This document shows positions 12,481-24,688 of a stretch of 64,000 nt of DNA, one piece after another. Below the pieces are notes generated by a model, which searched no databases, had not been told where the DNA came from, and saw nothing but the letters and a program-made list of their open reading frames with translations. Position numbers and translations under genes: made by a program. Position 1 is the stretch's first letter. Each line of letters starts with the position of its first letter. Origin of the DNA: Combretum micranthum (Eukaryota > Streptophyta > Magnoliopsida > Myrtales > Combretaceae). The stretch covers positions 972,361-1,036,360 of the forward strand of contig JAMXBD010000403.1 in the NCBI GenBank assembly GCA_024138025.1, read 5' to 3'.

Positions 12481-13282
12481 ATTGGTGCCCATCCTCATAT
12501 TCATTGCAAATTTATTTTGTACTACTAAAGACTACTTAATAAAAATAAAATTTTTAAATAAAAAAAGAAAAAGAAATACATATGTATGCGTGTGTCTATA
12601 TATATGCATGCATGCGTGTATTTTTGTATGTAAAATGCTTGCTGTCGGACTAAAACAAGATAAATTAAGCTGGCTTAATGTTTGTTACCGATATTTCACC
12701 AGTATATTATATAGAAATACATGCAGTATCTGTATCTTCATGTTGGCTGTTGCTGCTCATTCATGTTTTGGACTTTGGCTTCAAGTGTTGTTGATTTACC
12801 GGAGGTTGTTTGGTATAAGTTTTACAAAATGAATTAAATATGATATTAATATTTTAGGTTGTTTTAAGAAAAAAATCAACATTTTAATTAGGTGATAAAT
12901 TAAAATGAATCTTATTTGCATTACTTTACATGACATTAATTCTTTTTTTTTTAACTATTCAAAAATTTTAATCCCCTGTTTGACCTATTTTTTAAAATAT
13001 TGATATATATTTTTTAATTATTCAGAACATTGATATATCATTATTTGACACATTCCGATAGAATTTAATCTTATGATTTATATGAATGCATGATTATAAA
13101 AAGCCCTTTTTACATCTTTGAAGGTTAATTAATAGTGGACTTTACTAAAATAAGCATAGCACAAACGAAAACAATTTTCTTCTTATCCTAACAAATACTT
13201 AGTGCATTTGTATAATTTTTTATTTTCTTTTCATACACATGTGACAAGGTGTTTTTCTTGCCACTTAAGCGGATCAAGAACA

Positions 13283-13396
13283 ACTTTTAGGCGAATAGCT
13301 TTATGGAATAGGATTATTTCTTTTAGTTTCTTAAGTAAGAGGTATTAGATTCGATGTCTCCTCTCATTAGAACATGAAAAAAAAAAAAAAAAGCAT
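13283..13396 (+). repeat. Possible SINE relic
   Basis: TAGTTTCTTAAGTAAGAGGT resembles a degenerate A-box region of plant tRNA-derived SINEs, AGATTCGATGTCTCC a degenerate B box, and an A run near 13377-13392 the tail. The match is by eye only. Confidence 0.3.
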
Positions 13397-15088
13397 CGAA
13401 AATAAATAACTCTAATATAAAGGCACGATCTAAATTGAGTTACTGTTGTTTTGTCATGATCTAAGACGAAAGAACATTTAAAACGAAAAGCTCTCAAGGT
13501 TAGTGGAACCCATATCCGTCTCTCTTCATTGGATGTGTTTCTAAAGATTAGTCCATTACTTAAAATAATTGAAATCTGGTGACATTATCGCTACAAGAAT
13601 TCAAAAAGTTATGATGACGATGATGTTATCGGGTTTAAAAATGGATTTGAATAGGGGTAACTGTAAGTTGAATTTAACTTAAATCGGTTTTTAGCAATTG
13701 AAAAATTAAAACATTTAAAAGGCTTAATGCTACTAAATGCAGTCAATTGTAAGGAAGCTTGTACTTTCCTATTGACGGTATTATCTAGTTAATAATTTGA
13801 TCTTTCAAATAACTATAGTAAGTGATATATTAAGCATTATTTTAGTAGTTTGTTCAATGTTGGGTACAACTATGAGCCGTAAAGAATTTTCCCAATTGTA
13901 AAGATGGACAAACTTTAGGTATTAATCTTGGAATTTTAAATTTAAGATAATTAATCATAAAAATCATTAAAATTTATATATCAAATATAATATTTACTTA
14001 TAAATGTTCCGTGATAGTATTCTTCAATACTTTTTTCTTCTTTCTTTCTGTTTTTTCCCCATTCCTTAAGAATACTTTCCATTACCATGACATTAACTCG
14101 GTAGGTAACATTCTAGAATTACGTTGACTGCCTCGCTCAAAACTTTAAGCAAACAATGTATGCGACCATTTGTCAATTAATCGAGCAAGCCAACCTATAT
14201 TCAAAAACTACTTTACTACGAAACCTCAGTTTTCTTGTATATATCTAATTAGTCAACTTTCTCTACAGTATGCGTGAATGAATTCTACGGTAGATGGATC
14301 GGCTGCATTGCTGTTAGGTAAAAATTTATTATGCCATCCGATATTATATAGAATGAATTAAATTGTGAGGTACGAATGAAAATACATGAATCGATATATA
14401 TGTAGAGAGAGACTTATGTATATATTTCGACCAACCAACCTTCAAAGAAGCATTCGATGTGCAACTCATATGTATTCCAATGTTGTAAAATCGGACCAAG
14501 GGTTAGATTCGGACATACTAGAGGTCTAGACTCAATGGATAAAACTAGGTTGAATCGGAGTTAAATCATGGTTGAACTGACCCATTTAAAGAAGGAATCA
14601 GATTCAACCAAGTTTAATTGAATGGTCAATCCAGATATGATAATACCGATGTATTCTACTTTCTTTTGTACCTATCCCTCTACTCTATATTATTTAACTG
14701 TCTACGGACTGATCAAATCATCTCAAACAGACCATGAAACCGTGTCTAAAAGCCGCTGCTTTGCTTGAACCGTCAAAACCAAGCTAGTTTTGACATATGA
14801 AAAGAATAGATATTCTCAGAATGCCCAAAATAAGTCCATTTATTATATATTATGTATTTTTCGGAAATGAGAATATTGATGTGTTCTAATAAAATTATTC
14901 TATGTTCTTCCTACCCATCCCTCTATGTTATTTGAAAACCGACACTCTACATGACGACATAGGATGGGCCGCCACAGCATTAGTCTCCCAATTAATTATG
15001 ATATCTTAGAAATTATTCTTTGTTAGATAAATGAAGTATACAACAATATGTGCAATCATTTATGATTTCAATCAGTTTCCTTGTGGAT

Positions 15089-15129
15089 CGTATGTATGTA
15101 TGTATGTATGTATGTATGTATGTATGTAT
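15089..15129. repeat. (GTAT)n microsatellite
   Basis: About ten GTAT units in a row. The apparent small protein across it is only the translated microsatellite. Confidence 0.95.
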
Positions 15130-15526
15130 TCAAGGGTCAAGGGTGCTTACGTAACTTGCATATAAAGCATGTGACATTTCATCTAGGAGGGCATTTACGG
15201 AGGCTTAGACTAAAAATTGACTCGACAACTATAGTTGAAGCTATGTATAAGTTTTTACTGTTTTTTGTGTAGTGGGATTGCTATAATTGGTTGATCACGT
15301 GCAGGACACATTCTAGTCGATCTTATAGAAATCTTAAATCAACAATAATATTTGGAGACATGCTATTGAGAAGAGGTATGATAGGAAGAATTAACAAATA
15401 TAATTTCATCAAGGGTGTGCATGATAACAAATTAAATTTGACATTCTCAATTGATCTTGATTTGTTCTCGAATGATTCATTGATTAGATCCTTTAAGGAG
15501 TGATTCCAAGAGTTTTGAATGTTACT

Positions 15527-16172
15527 TTGAAGCTTGTGACGCTTTGAATGATGCAAATGAATAGGAGGTCATTTGAAGTATTGGTAAATATCATCAAATT
15601 GTATTTGATCTTTGATAAAATATGTAACTAGATATTTAAAATTTAAAATTAATTTTAATACCTAAACTTTAAAATTGATCAATTTAGTACCCAAAAGAAC
15701 TTTCATGTACGTTAACAGTACATTTATGATATTAGTTAATTAAAAATACCATGTAAGATAGCAGTGTTACCCAATTTGACAAATATACTAATGGCCTACA
15801 TAAAAAGCTTTTTCATATATTAAATTAATCAATTTTAACGTTTAAGTATCTAATTGAATATATTTTTAAAGTTTAAGTACTATTGACGACATTGACCTTT
15901 TGAAGTATTTGCTTTTATTTATAAATTTTAGCCTTAATCTTCACCATCGATGATTTTGAGATGGATGGATGAGATAGGCCACTAACAATGGATATTGGAT
16001 TGCTTCCAATGATCTTATAAATGAGATTCAAGCCATCTCTCTCCCTTATAATACATTGGTTTGGGTTTAGTAAATGGGTTTGATTGAACTAATTTCATTA
16101 AAATAAACATAACCCTAATAAAGAAGACGCTTAGTTGCTTTCAAAATTAAGCCCATTGCTTATTAAATATCA
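15527..16172 (+). repeat. Dispersed repeat R, copy 1 (with nested MITE)
   Basis: Begins CTTTGAAGCTTGTGACGCTT and ends near GCCCATTGCTTATTAAATAT. The same ordered motifs occur at 22913-23252. Copy 1 is longer because a 316 bp element (15583-15898) is inserted in it. No ends or coding capacity identify the family. Confidence 0.75.
15583..15898. mobile_element. Mutator-like MITE, family M1, copy b
   Basis: It interrupts repeat R and is absent from the R copy at 22913-23252, giving an empty site for comparison. The insertion is flanked by TTTGAAGTATT at 15572-15582 and 15899-15909, an 11-bp direct repeat that contains the expected 9-bp target duplication. Ends read GGTAAATATCATCAAATTGT and, reverse-complemented, AAAGGTCAATGTCGTCAATA. 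The interior has the AAATTGATCAATTTAGTACC-type motif shared with 1063-1396. Confidence 0.75.
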
Positions 16173-18123
16173 TTAGGAAATCGAAAAGAAGCTTGTTTTC
16201 ACATGTTAAAAATAAAAAAAAAAGAAAAGGAAAAACAAATAAAGTCAATAGTGAATTAATTGGTCTAGTAAAACTTTTTTTGAATATATCAAGCCCGATC
16301 TTTATAGGATATCCTTGAAATTAGACGCTCTTTTTAGGTCTTTTTTTTTTTTAAATCAAAGAGGGCCATACTTACCTAGAAATATCTACCAAATATAACA
16401 CTTGAAGCATCATTATTACAAACACTAGACAACCACATGGACATGTGAAGCAAAACCTAAATGTCCTGTTGGATAGTTGAGCATAATTAGCTAGCCAATC
16501 AACACATTGATTCCCTTCTCTAAGAGTGTGAACAACTCATAGCTACCACGATTGCACCAGTAGCTGCTTGATTGACATAATGAAATTACCATACCTTCTA
16601 TAATTGCAGTGCCTCATCTATGGCAGATTTATTATACTTTTATATTTTATTATCAGATTCCAAGATAATAGCTCTAAAACCTATATCCCACGCTAACTTC
16701 AAAACAAAATATACCCATAACTCTACGACTGTAATTCATTCAATCTTAATATTGGCAACAAAACTTGTCATCTAAGTTCCACAATCGTTTTCGATTAGAC
16801 CCCCTTATTGTAGCATGCCTATTTTCTTTCTCAATTGAATCATCAACATTCAAGTTATACCAACTAAAATAAGGAGGAAACCAATGGGCTAATTAAACTT
16901 CTCTACTTGCATTACTAACAACATTTGGCACAAAAACCAACTTTGCTTGACAATAATCTCTAACTTTAGCCATCAAAATCTCATTCAATATCTTCCTTCC
17001 TATAACTTCATTATTCTACCACTACCATAAAAGCCAATAGCCAAATCCAAAAACAGCAGTCCGTGAAACATTATAAGCTAGTTCTGCATTTTTAAAATTC
17101 AATAGAAATCGATCATCAAAATGGTTTGAAAGCATTTTAGCCTTTTATCTGGGGGACCAATTTATACCATAAGAGAACAACTCTACTACATCTCCATAAT
17201 ACATGCTTGATATCCTCAACAAAGCACCACAACAAGAGCAAGAATAACCATCCATCAAGTGTCTTGTTCTACAGAGAACATTTGTGAGAAGAGCATTGTG
17301 AAAAAATAAGCTAAATGAAAGTTTTGGCCCTTTTAGGACCAGATTGGTTCCAACAAGTTTTCCACTTCAAATTATTAACACTACAAATATTTTGACAATA
17401 GCATTATAAGCTGAAGAGGTTGTGAATTAACTGAAGCAGTGAATCTCTAGAAAGGCTAATTAGCCCCAGCATGTTTATATGGTGTAAGAATAGCACAAAT
17501 ATAGCCCAATATTGAATTTGGTAAGCATGATCGAATTCTCACCCAATCCCACTCTTCCCTTTCATTAACATAACTATCTACTGTAGTATAAAACTCTTTC
17601 CTAATCTTAGTCACCCCTTTCATTAACATAACCATCCATTGTTGACCATAAGGTTACGGAATGGCTTCCTTTGGACATTACATTTAGCTTGAAGCACTCA
17701 AGCCCACAACATAGTAGAACAAGATAATAGACACCATGCAACCTTAAGAATTAGAGCCTCATTAAATTTCCTCATCTTGTGAATTCCAAATCTACCAGAA
17801 TTCCTTGATCGACATACTTGATCTTAGCAAACTGAGTTCGGCTTGACACCACTCAGGGAAGATCTGTACACAAATTTCTTCATCTCCTTGTCTAGTAGAT
17901 TGCATATAGTGGCAAAGCAAACGTAATTGACTTTGACAAAGTAACATGGCCTGCTAATGATATTCGTTGAGGATTCCATCCATTTATTCGAGCTTTCACT
18001 TTATCCAGCACTTTCATTTATGTTACTTTAGTGACTCCCATGAATCATTAGAAAATCTAGATAACGTCTTATATTAATAGTGGCTTTAAACATCATCGTA
18101 CTATTAATAGAAGTCATCACCTA

Positions 18124-18306
18124 TTACTTCTTATTAGGAGAGAAGAAGATTTGAGTCTTCTCATAACTAATAGCATGACCCGAATATTTACAAAACTCAT
18201 ATAATAAAGAAGAGATGACCATAGCTTGTTCCATTGTTGTCTCTGCAAAAAGGATGAGGTCATCCACAAAGAAAAGGTATGATAAGGACAAATTATTACC
18301 AAACAA
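18124..18306 (-). pseudogene. LINE reverse transcriptase fragment with FVDD box
   Basis: A 60-codon open fragment reading LSYLFFVDDLILFAETTMEQ then AMVISSLLYEFCKYSGHAIS. It matches the catalytic palm of plant L1 reverse transcriptases, where the box is usually F(A/V)DD. It is the longest intact piece of the LINE's RT; regions on both sides are frameshifted. Confidence 0.85.
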
Positions 18307-19668
18307 GGACAGTCTCTATTTATCTTTAGTCACAACTTTACAAATTAATTGGGAAAATTGCTTCATGTGTAAGACAAAAATGTATGGGGATGTTAGATCA
18401 TCTTGTCAAATCCCATGAGTTGGATTAAAGCTAAAAGGAGTTCTAATTTGACCATTCCAAATAATTCGCATTGAGGAAAAGCCCAAACATCCCATAATCA
18501 CTTGAGACAGATAATCTAGAAACTTAGCATCCTCAAGAGTATCGTTCACAAAATTTCATTTAAGATGATCATATGCCTACTCACGATTGACCTTAATTGC
18601 CATAAAGCCTGTTTTACCCTTCTGAATTTTCATTGAATGAACTATGTCTTGCATAATAGTAATGATATCAATAATGTTCTAGATACAAAACTAGATTGAG
18701 TAGGATTAATCAACAAAGGCATAACCAATACGAGTCTATTTGAAACCACCTTCGTTATCACTTTGTAACTAACATTGCAAAGGCTAATAAGCTGGAAGCA
18801 CTAGAATCCATTTGGTTTCTCAATCTTTGTAATCAAACCTATGAGAGTATGGTTAATTGCAACATCTACAAAAATAGAATTGAACACATTAGTTACCATA
18901 TCACAAACAAACCCGCCAATCACTTGCTACTTTTTTTGGTGAAAATGTGCGTTGAAACCGTATGGACCTACAACCTTATTGAGGGTTCATATCAAAAGCA
19001 ACAGTGCAAATTTCTTCCATTGAAATAGGATTACCCATAAAAGCCTTCTAAAAATCATCCAAAATTGGAAAACATCCTCTTACATAAAAGGGTAACCCAT
19101 TAGATAAATCACTTATATAAACTAATTTAAAGAAAGAAGTGGCCTCCTCTTTAAGAATATGTAATTGGAGCACTAATTTTTGACTTCTTCCTTCTAACAT
19201 TAGCTTTCGCGTGGAAGAACATAATGTTCCCATCATCTTTAGTAAGCCACTTCATATTGTTACGTTGGTGCCAAAGAAGTTCCTTTTGAGTTAAACACTT
19301 TCCAACTCCTCTCTCAATTTAACCTCTAAGTTTCCAAGGTTTGGGGTTCAGTGTGTGCAAAAAGCCTATTGCACTCCAACAATTTGAGAGAAAAGATTCC
19401 TCTTTCTGTAGAAAATATTACCAAAATACTACGTGCTCCAATTGTTAGCTTTAGAAGCAAAATTCTCAATGATCTGCATAAAGGAATGCCAACTACTCCA
19501 GTTTAGAGAAATGACATCCCCTCAATTAGGACACATAGCCTAAGTAGTAAGATACGTAAATCTTTTATTCTTCACCACCGCACTCCCAATAAACTTGATT
19601 TCAATCAATAATGGCTAGTGGTCTGATTTAACCCTTACTAGATACATCACTGAAGTGCTAGCAACAAC

Positions 19669-19978
19669 TTAGTTCCAATTTGCATTCACAACAACTCTAT
19701 CCAACCTTTCAAAATAAAAGCTTCTAGACCATGTGTGTCTAGTTCCAATGAATTGCAAGTACACCATACCGTAATATATTAACCATGATTTAAACTTTCT
19801 ACAAATAGCCACATGACCACCATCTCTAGTTAATTTATCCCTTAAATCCATAATAATATTGAAATTCCCCTACAGTACAATCCATGGTATAGATGAATTG
19901 CAAACTAGGTAATATGGAGTAGACCATAATCTTTTATGACTTGCAGGAGATGGACTACCGTAAATGAAAATACCCAAA
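19669..19978 (-). pseudogene. LINE endonuclease fragment
   Basis: Apurinic-endonuclease-like part of the LINE: YGSPSPASHKRLW, then NSSIPWIVL, a stop where plant L1 proteins have G(D)FN, then GNFNIIMDLRDKL and GTRHTWSR. Upstream of about 19978 the similarity stops, which I take as the 5' truncation point. Confidence 0.8.
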
Positions 19979-21164
19979 AATGAAGAACCCAAACCACATC
20001 CACAAATTTGTCACTATAACTTTATCAAAATATGGATAAATTTTACTATATCACTCTGTTTCTTATTTCTTAATTTCCATATCAACAATATACAAGATAA
20101 ATCTAACATTAGACTTGTTTTATTTGTCAAAGATATCATGTGCGTAATTGATGGAAATCTGAATCATATGGAATTTTCATTGTGGTGGTAGGACAAATTT
20201 TAAGAAATCAAAGAAGAGGATAAATATGTGCAAGGTATATAAGTTGTAAGGCCTAGCTTAATAGTAGTCTGTACCTATACCAAAACGAACTTTACCAAAA
20301 TACAGATTAATTTTACAATATCATGATAAATATATGCAAAAGATAGAATATGCAAGGCCCTAACTTAATAGTAATCAATAGCAAAACCAACATGAGACTA
20401 ATGGTCTTTTCAAACATTTAGCATAAAACTTCATAATTAATGTTGATTTTATTCATTAGGTTACCCATATAAACTACCACTATACCCTTCTATAATCTAT
20501 ATGGGAGGTTTTACTCACATTCAATTTCCCTAGATCATCCTCTCAAACAAGCAGTATCCTTATTGTGAAACCTTATGTTTTAGCCCAACATTTTCCTTCC
20601 CTTTTGTGTATGATTGGATTTAGTTTTACCACCATTAACCTATATGTCTTGGAAACTTGTGAGAATTCATACCTTGGTGACACTTCTTACCCTCCCTGGA
20701 TCTCTTCTCTAAATCACACCAAAACAATCTCACTAGCTTACACTTTAATTTGTCCCCTCTTTCGGTCATTGGTTCGAGGATTAGCTCTAATAGCATTATC
20801 TATAATGCTTGAACTCAAAAATAGTTAATATCTAAGCTAGTAGATGACTAATGAGCCTCTTGAACCATGTGACATATAAGTTTCTAACTAGTGTTGACTT
20901 AATATTCACTACTTTAGTTTTATAAACCAATACTAATCCTCTCTTCCAATCTATATGAACTTTTTACTCATATCACAAGATAAGACCTACAAAATATACA
21001 TAACAAATTGGATGACCTTCATATGCTCTATGAGACATTACTCAATAAATCATATAACTATTTTCAATAAGAATGACCTCTAGACAAATACTTAGGATGT
21101 GTATCTAAATCTATGGGACCTTGGAACCTTTTGAATTCTATATAATCAAATAGGTTTCATGTGG
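19979..21164. other. No recognised gene; small imperfect duplication inside
   Basis: A stretch with GATAAATATGTGCAAGG and CTTAATAGTAGTC (about 20218-20268) is repeated imperfectly at about 20322-20380. An 87-codon open frame at 20565-20828 (+) has no family I recognise and no conserved composition, so it is not called as a gene. Confidence 0.5.
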
Positions 21165-22870
21165 GTATTTTAATGTAAAGGTAGGTTTTTGCTTTCAAAT
21201 TTTCGAATTTGTAGTCACATGGTATGTTATAGGGCATAACCATGTACATATATTTAAATTTATTTGAATTTTGTATATAGTATACTATGGATTCCAAGTT
21301 CGAAGGTATTTATAATGTTTCTCTAGATGCATAATACTTTGAATTATAGGTTCAAATGAACAAGCATTCTTTGGGGACTAGACACATCTTTGATCCTTCC
21401 TCGTTAGATCAATCGATTATCTTTGTTCTAGACTTGGTTAGTCTCAATAAGAATTTATATATTTATATTCATATGAAAGATATACTCAAATTGGAAGGCC
21501 ACTGGTAGCTACTTTTGTAAGGATGCAAGGACATCTATGGTTTGTTAATTCATTTATACTAAGAGCACTTATTCTTACAATAGTTCATCGTTCTAATATG
21601 CTAATACTAATACGAAGTTAGTTTGACATATATGATTGGTACATAACTATATGGGCATAAATTATAACTCATTATTCAATGCCAATACTTAGATAGTCAA
21701 ATTTATCTAATTTTTTTAGTCAGTTTTGGGATTCATGTTTGTCATATTTTGTTATTAAATTTTGTGTTTTTATTTAATTTCATTAGATATATTTTTTGTA
21801 ATCTAAATCAATACCTACCTACAATTTAAGTATTATAATTTCTAAGAGGATAGATGAATGATAATATTTTAACTTACAAAATATAAAAGAAAACAATAGG
21901 TTTCAAATGGTACTTTGAAATATGCATCTTTGGTATTTGGTAGACTAAAAGATAGGTGACTTGTTGTATGTAGAGTAGAATGCATTCTTTATTGATTTTC
22001 TAATACATAGAAAAATGAGATCATATAGACTGGACTCTTTTTATGTTTTGTCTTCAATATTATTTGTGTTAAAATGTATGTGGAAGACACATAAGTAAGT
22101 TCTATTTCGAAATTTGTATCTATATGATAAGATATAGATTAAAGGATCCTACCTATCCTCCTTGTATGCATTCAGCCCTACTAATGCCCACGTACAATTT
22201 TGGTTATGGGACAAATTGAATTCACACCATCACAAGTTATAAAGTTTTTTCATAATTCTTGATTTTGCAAACCTTTTAGAAATATACCTCGTTCATAGCA
22301 TTTTTATGTGTTGAATGATTGTGTACAATAATCATTTTGTGAAGTAGTTGAATTATGCCTAAATGATTCCTTAAACATGACTTCACAACAATCAAATTGG
22401 TTTGCACTCAAGCTCTACAAATAGTATATTGAATTAAATCTAAATTTTTATGATACTTTCCTCTATTAGCTGCAAACCTAATTTAGCTACAATGAAGTAC
22501 TTTATGTTAATTGAGTTGATGAAAACATATATTTAATTAGAAAGATGATATTGTTTTAGATAAATGAGTTTACACAAGCTTAATGAAGCTGAGCTTCAAC
22601 TTGTGAGTGTCAATTTAAATCAACTTCAAAAGTAAATTGTAGGTTTGATCAAGTTTGATTCAAGTAAAACTCGATTCATAATAAAATGTTTCACCTTTTA
22701 TTATATATATATATATATATATATGATTTGCTGACCATTCGTGTTTATTTGGAACAATTTTTCTTTTACATCTAATCTTATTCCCCAACTTAATTTGCTT
22801 ATGAAATGACTTAGTTTTATAGACATCCCATGTGGGCTCCTAACTCTAGTCTTCAAGAAATGACACTCAA
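21165..22870 (+). repeat. Segmental duplication, copy A
   Basis: About 1.7 kb that recurs in the same order and orientation at 23288-25385. Anchors in both are AAGGTAGGTTTTT, TCTAGATGCATAATACT, GGTAGACTAA, CATTCAG(C/T)CCTACTAAT, TTTACACAAG and GACATCCCATG. The copies differ at many sites and by small indels, so the event is old. No open frame is conserved. A (TA)n tract lies at about 22700-22723. Confidence 0.85.
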
Positions 22871-22912
22871 CATCATGGTCTTTTTAGTTAGACTCCTAAT
22901 TGTAGTCTTCAG

Positions 22913-23252
22913 TTCCTTTGAAGCTTGTGACACTTTAAATGATGCAAATGAAAATGAGGCTATTTGCATCATTGACTCGCATCATTGACTCTTATTTATA
23001 GATTTTAGCTCTTATCTTAAACCGTGGATGATTATGAGTTAGATTGATGAGATAAGTCATTGATGATTGTTATTAGATTGCTTCATAATCGAATTGGATG
23101 AGATTAAAGCCACCTTCTCTCCTATAATACATGGCTTTTTGGTCTGGTAAATAGGTTTGGTTAAACCTAGTTTCATTTAAAAAAAGCTTAAACTTAATAT
23201 AAAAGGAGCTGATCTACTTTTAAAATTAAGCCCATTGCTTATTAAATATCAA
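22913..23252 (+). repeat. Dispersed repeat R, copy 2
   Basis: Matches 15527-16172 without the nested MITE, from CTTTGAAGCTTGTGACACTT to GCCCATTGCTTATTAAATAT. It sits exactly between the two copies of the segmental duplication. Confidence 0.75.
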
Positions 23253-24296
23253 TAAGCTGGTCTAGAAATTACAAGTTATTATCTAAGGTGTTAGAATTTT
23301 AAGGTAGGTTTTTGGTTTTAAATTTTTGAAAGTGTTGTCACATGGTATAATATAGGTATAACAATGCACCTGTCTTGAAATTTACTTGAATTTTGGACAC
23401 AATATAATATAGGTTCCAATTTCTAAGGTAGTTATCATGTTACTCTAGATGCATAATACTATGAATTGCAATATCAAATGAATGATCATTTTTTAAGGAC
23501 TAGCCTCTTCTTTGATCCTTCCTCCTTAGATGAATAGGTTATCTCTATTATAGACTTAGTTAGTCTCAAACACTCACATGAAAGATACGCCTGAATCGAA
23601 AGAAAGCCAGTAATAGCTAATCCTGTAAGGAAGTAAGGGCATTTATGTTTTGTTAATTCACTGTATCAAGAGCACTTATTCCTTCTTGAACTGTAAATGA
23701 GTCAACGATCAGCTTTATTTTAAGCCAGCACTTATTCCTAATACATAATTTAATTTGACAAATATGATTGATATTTAACTATGTCAATGTAAATTATAAC
23801 TCATCATTCTAAGTGAACTCTTAGCGAGATAGTCAAATCTATCTAAAGTTTTTTATTTTAGTCAATTTCTGGATTCAAATTTGTTGTATTTTGTTATTAA
23901 TTTTTTTTTATTTAAGTTTATTAAATATATTCTTTTTAGTCTAAGTTGAAATCATATCTACCTTTAGTTTAAGTATTATAATTTCTAATAGGATAAACAA
24001 ATGATAAAATTTTAACTTATGAATCATAAAAGAAAATAGTAGGCTCCAAATGGTACTTTGAAATATGTACCTTTGTTATTAGGTAGACTAACATAGAGGT
24101 AAGACCTGTTCTATATAAGGTAAAATGCATTTTTTATTGATTTTTTAATACACAGGAAAATGAGATGTATGTAGAGAGAAACTATGTTTTCTTTAATTTT
24201 CTTTGAGGTAACTAGTATATAGAAGATGCACCTCTCATATACTCTACTAGGTAAGTTTTATTTCCAAATTTATGAAATTTGTACCTAAAAGATAAG

Positions 24297-24465
24297 GGTA
24301 ACTTCTATGGTCCTATTATGGGACCATATCATCAGTAATATTATTATAAAAAAATAGTGTGAAAAAATATTAACAGTTTTGATTACAATTGAAATAGATT
24401 TAAACTATTCAATAATGTAATTGGATCGATCCTGTAATAATTATAATAGGACCATAGAATTTTCC
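24297..24465. mobile_element. Mutator-like MITE, family M2, copy a
   Basis: 169 bp with inverted ends: TTCTATGGTCCTATTAT on the left, ATAATAGGACCATAGAA on the right, outer bases GG..CC. Flanks AAAGATAAG (24288-24296) and GAAGATAAG (24466-24474) match at 8 of 9, indicating a 9-bp target duplication. The uninterrupted site is present in copy A of the surrounding duplication. Confidence 0.85.
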
Positions 24466-24508
24466 GAAGATAAGATATAGATAAAAGAATCCTACTTGTC
24501 ATCTTGTA

Positions 24509-24688
24509 TAGAAGCTTTTATGGTCCCATTGATGGGATCATCTTATCAACCATTCAACCATTAAAATAAATATAGTAATTGGAATATTAACTATTTTAGT
24601 GGTTTAATCATATTTGGGTATGGTGTGAGCCATTAGATAGTGACGGGACCAGTCCCATTAAGATTAATGACTGGATCATAGAATTCTC
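24509..24688. mobile_element. Mutator-like MITE, family M2, copy b
   Basis: 180 bp flanked by a perfect 9-bp direct repeat CATCTTGTA (24500-24508 and 24689-24697). Left end AGAAGCTTTTATGGTCCCAT, right end ATCATAGAATTCTC: the same TTCTATGGTCC-type terminus as copy a but diverged. It is only 43 bp from copy a. Confidence 0.85.

Larger units (their letters stand above)
11401..15066. other. AT-rich intergenic region, no gene seen
   Basis: No protein is recognised on either strand. Two tRNA-derived-SINE-like tails are described separately (12405-12480, 13283-13396). A short tract near 14490-14650 has TCGGACC/GGTTGAA composition like old hAT MITEs in plants but no clear ends. Confidence 0.5.
16341..19978 (-). 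mobile_element. L1-type LINE with RNase H domain, decayed and 5'-truncated
   Basis: A non-LTR retrotransposon relic on the minus strand. From high to low coordinates I can read an endonuclease region with YGSPSPASHKRLW (about 19970) and GTRHTWSRSFYFERLDRVV (19850-19669), reverse transcriptase pieces such as NPTQSSFVSR (about 18680) and LSYLFFVDDLILFAETTMEQ (18306-18124, with FVDD for the catalytic box), and an RNase H tail with WFPPYFSWYNLNVD (about 16890) and CVDWLANYA (about 16490). A run of 12 T at 16341-16352 is the poly(A) tail in minus orientation. Stops and frameshifts are many. ORF1 and the start of the endonuclease are missing, as in 5'-truncated insertions. Confidence 0.85.

Noticed and set aside
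15081..15272. ORF starting with a Met-Tyr-Val-Cys repeat
   Set aside because: Translated (GTAT)n microsatellite.
20565..20828. 87-codon ORF as a small gene
   Set aside because: Unrecognised, in AT-rich repeat-bearing DNA, with no supporting exon structure.
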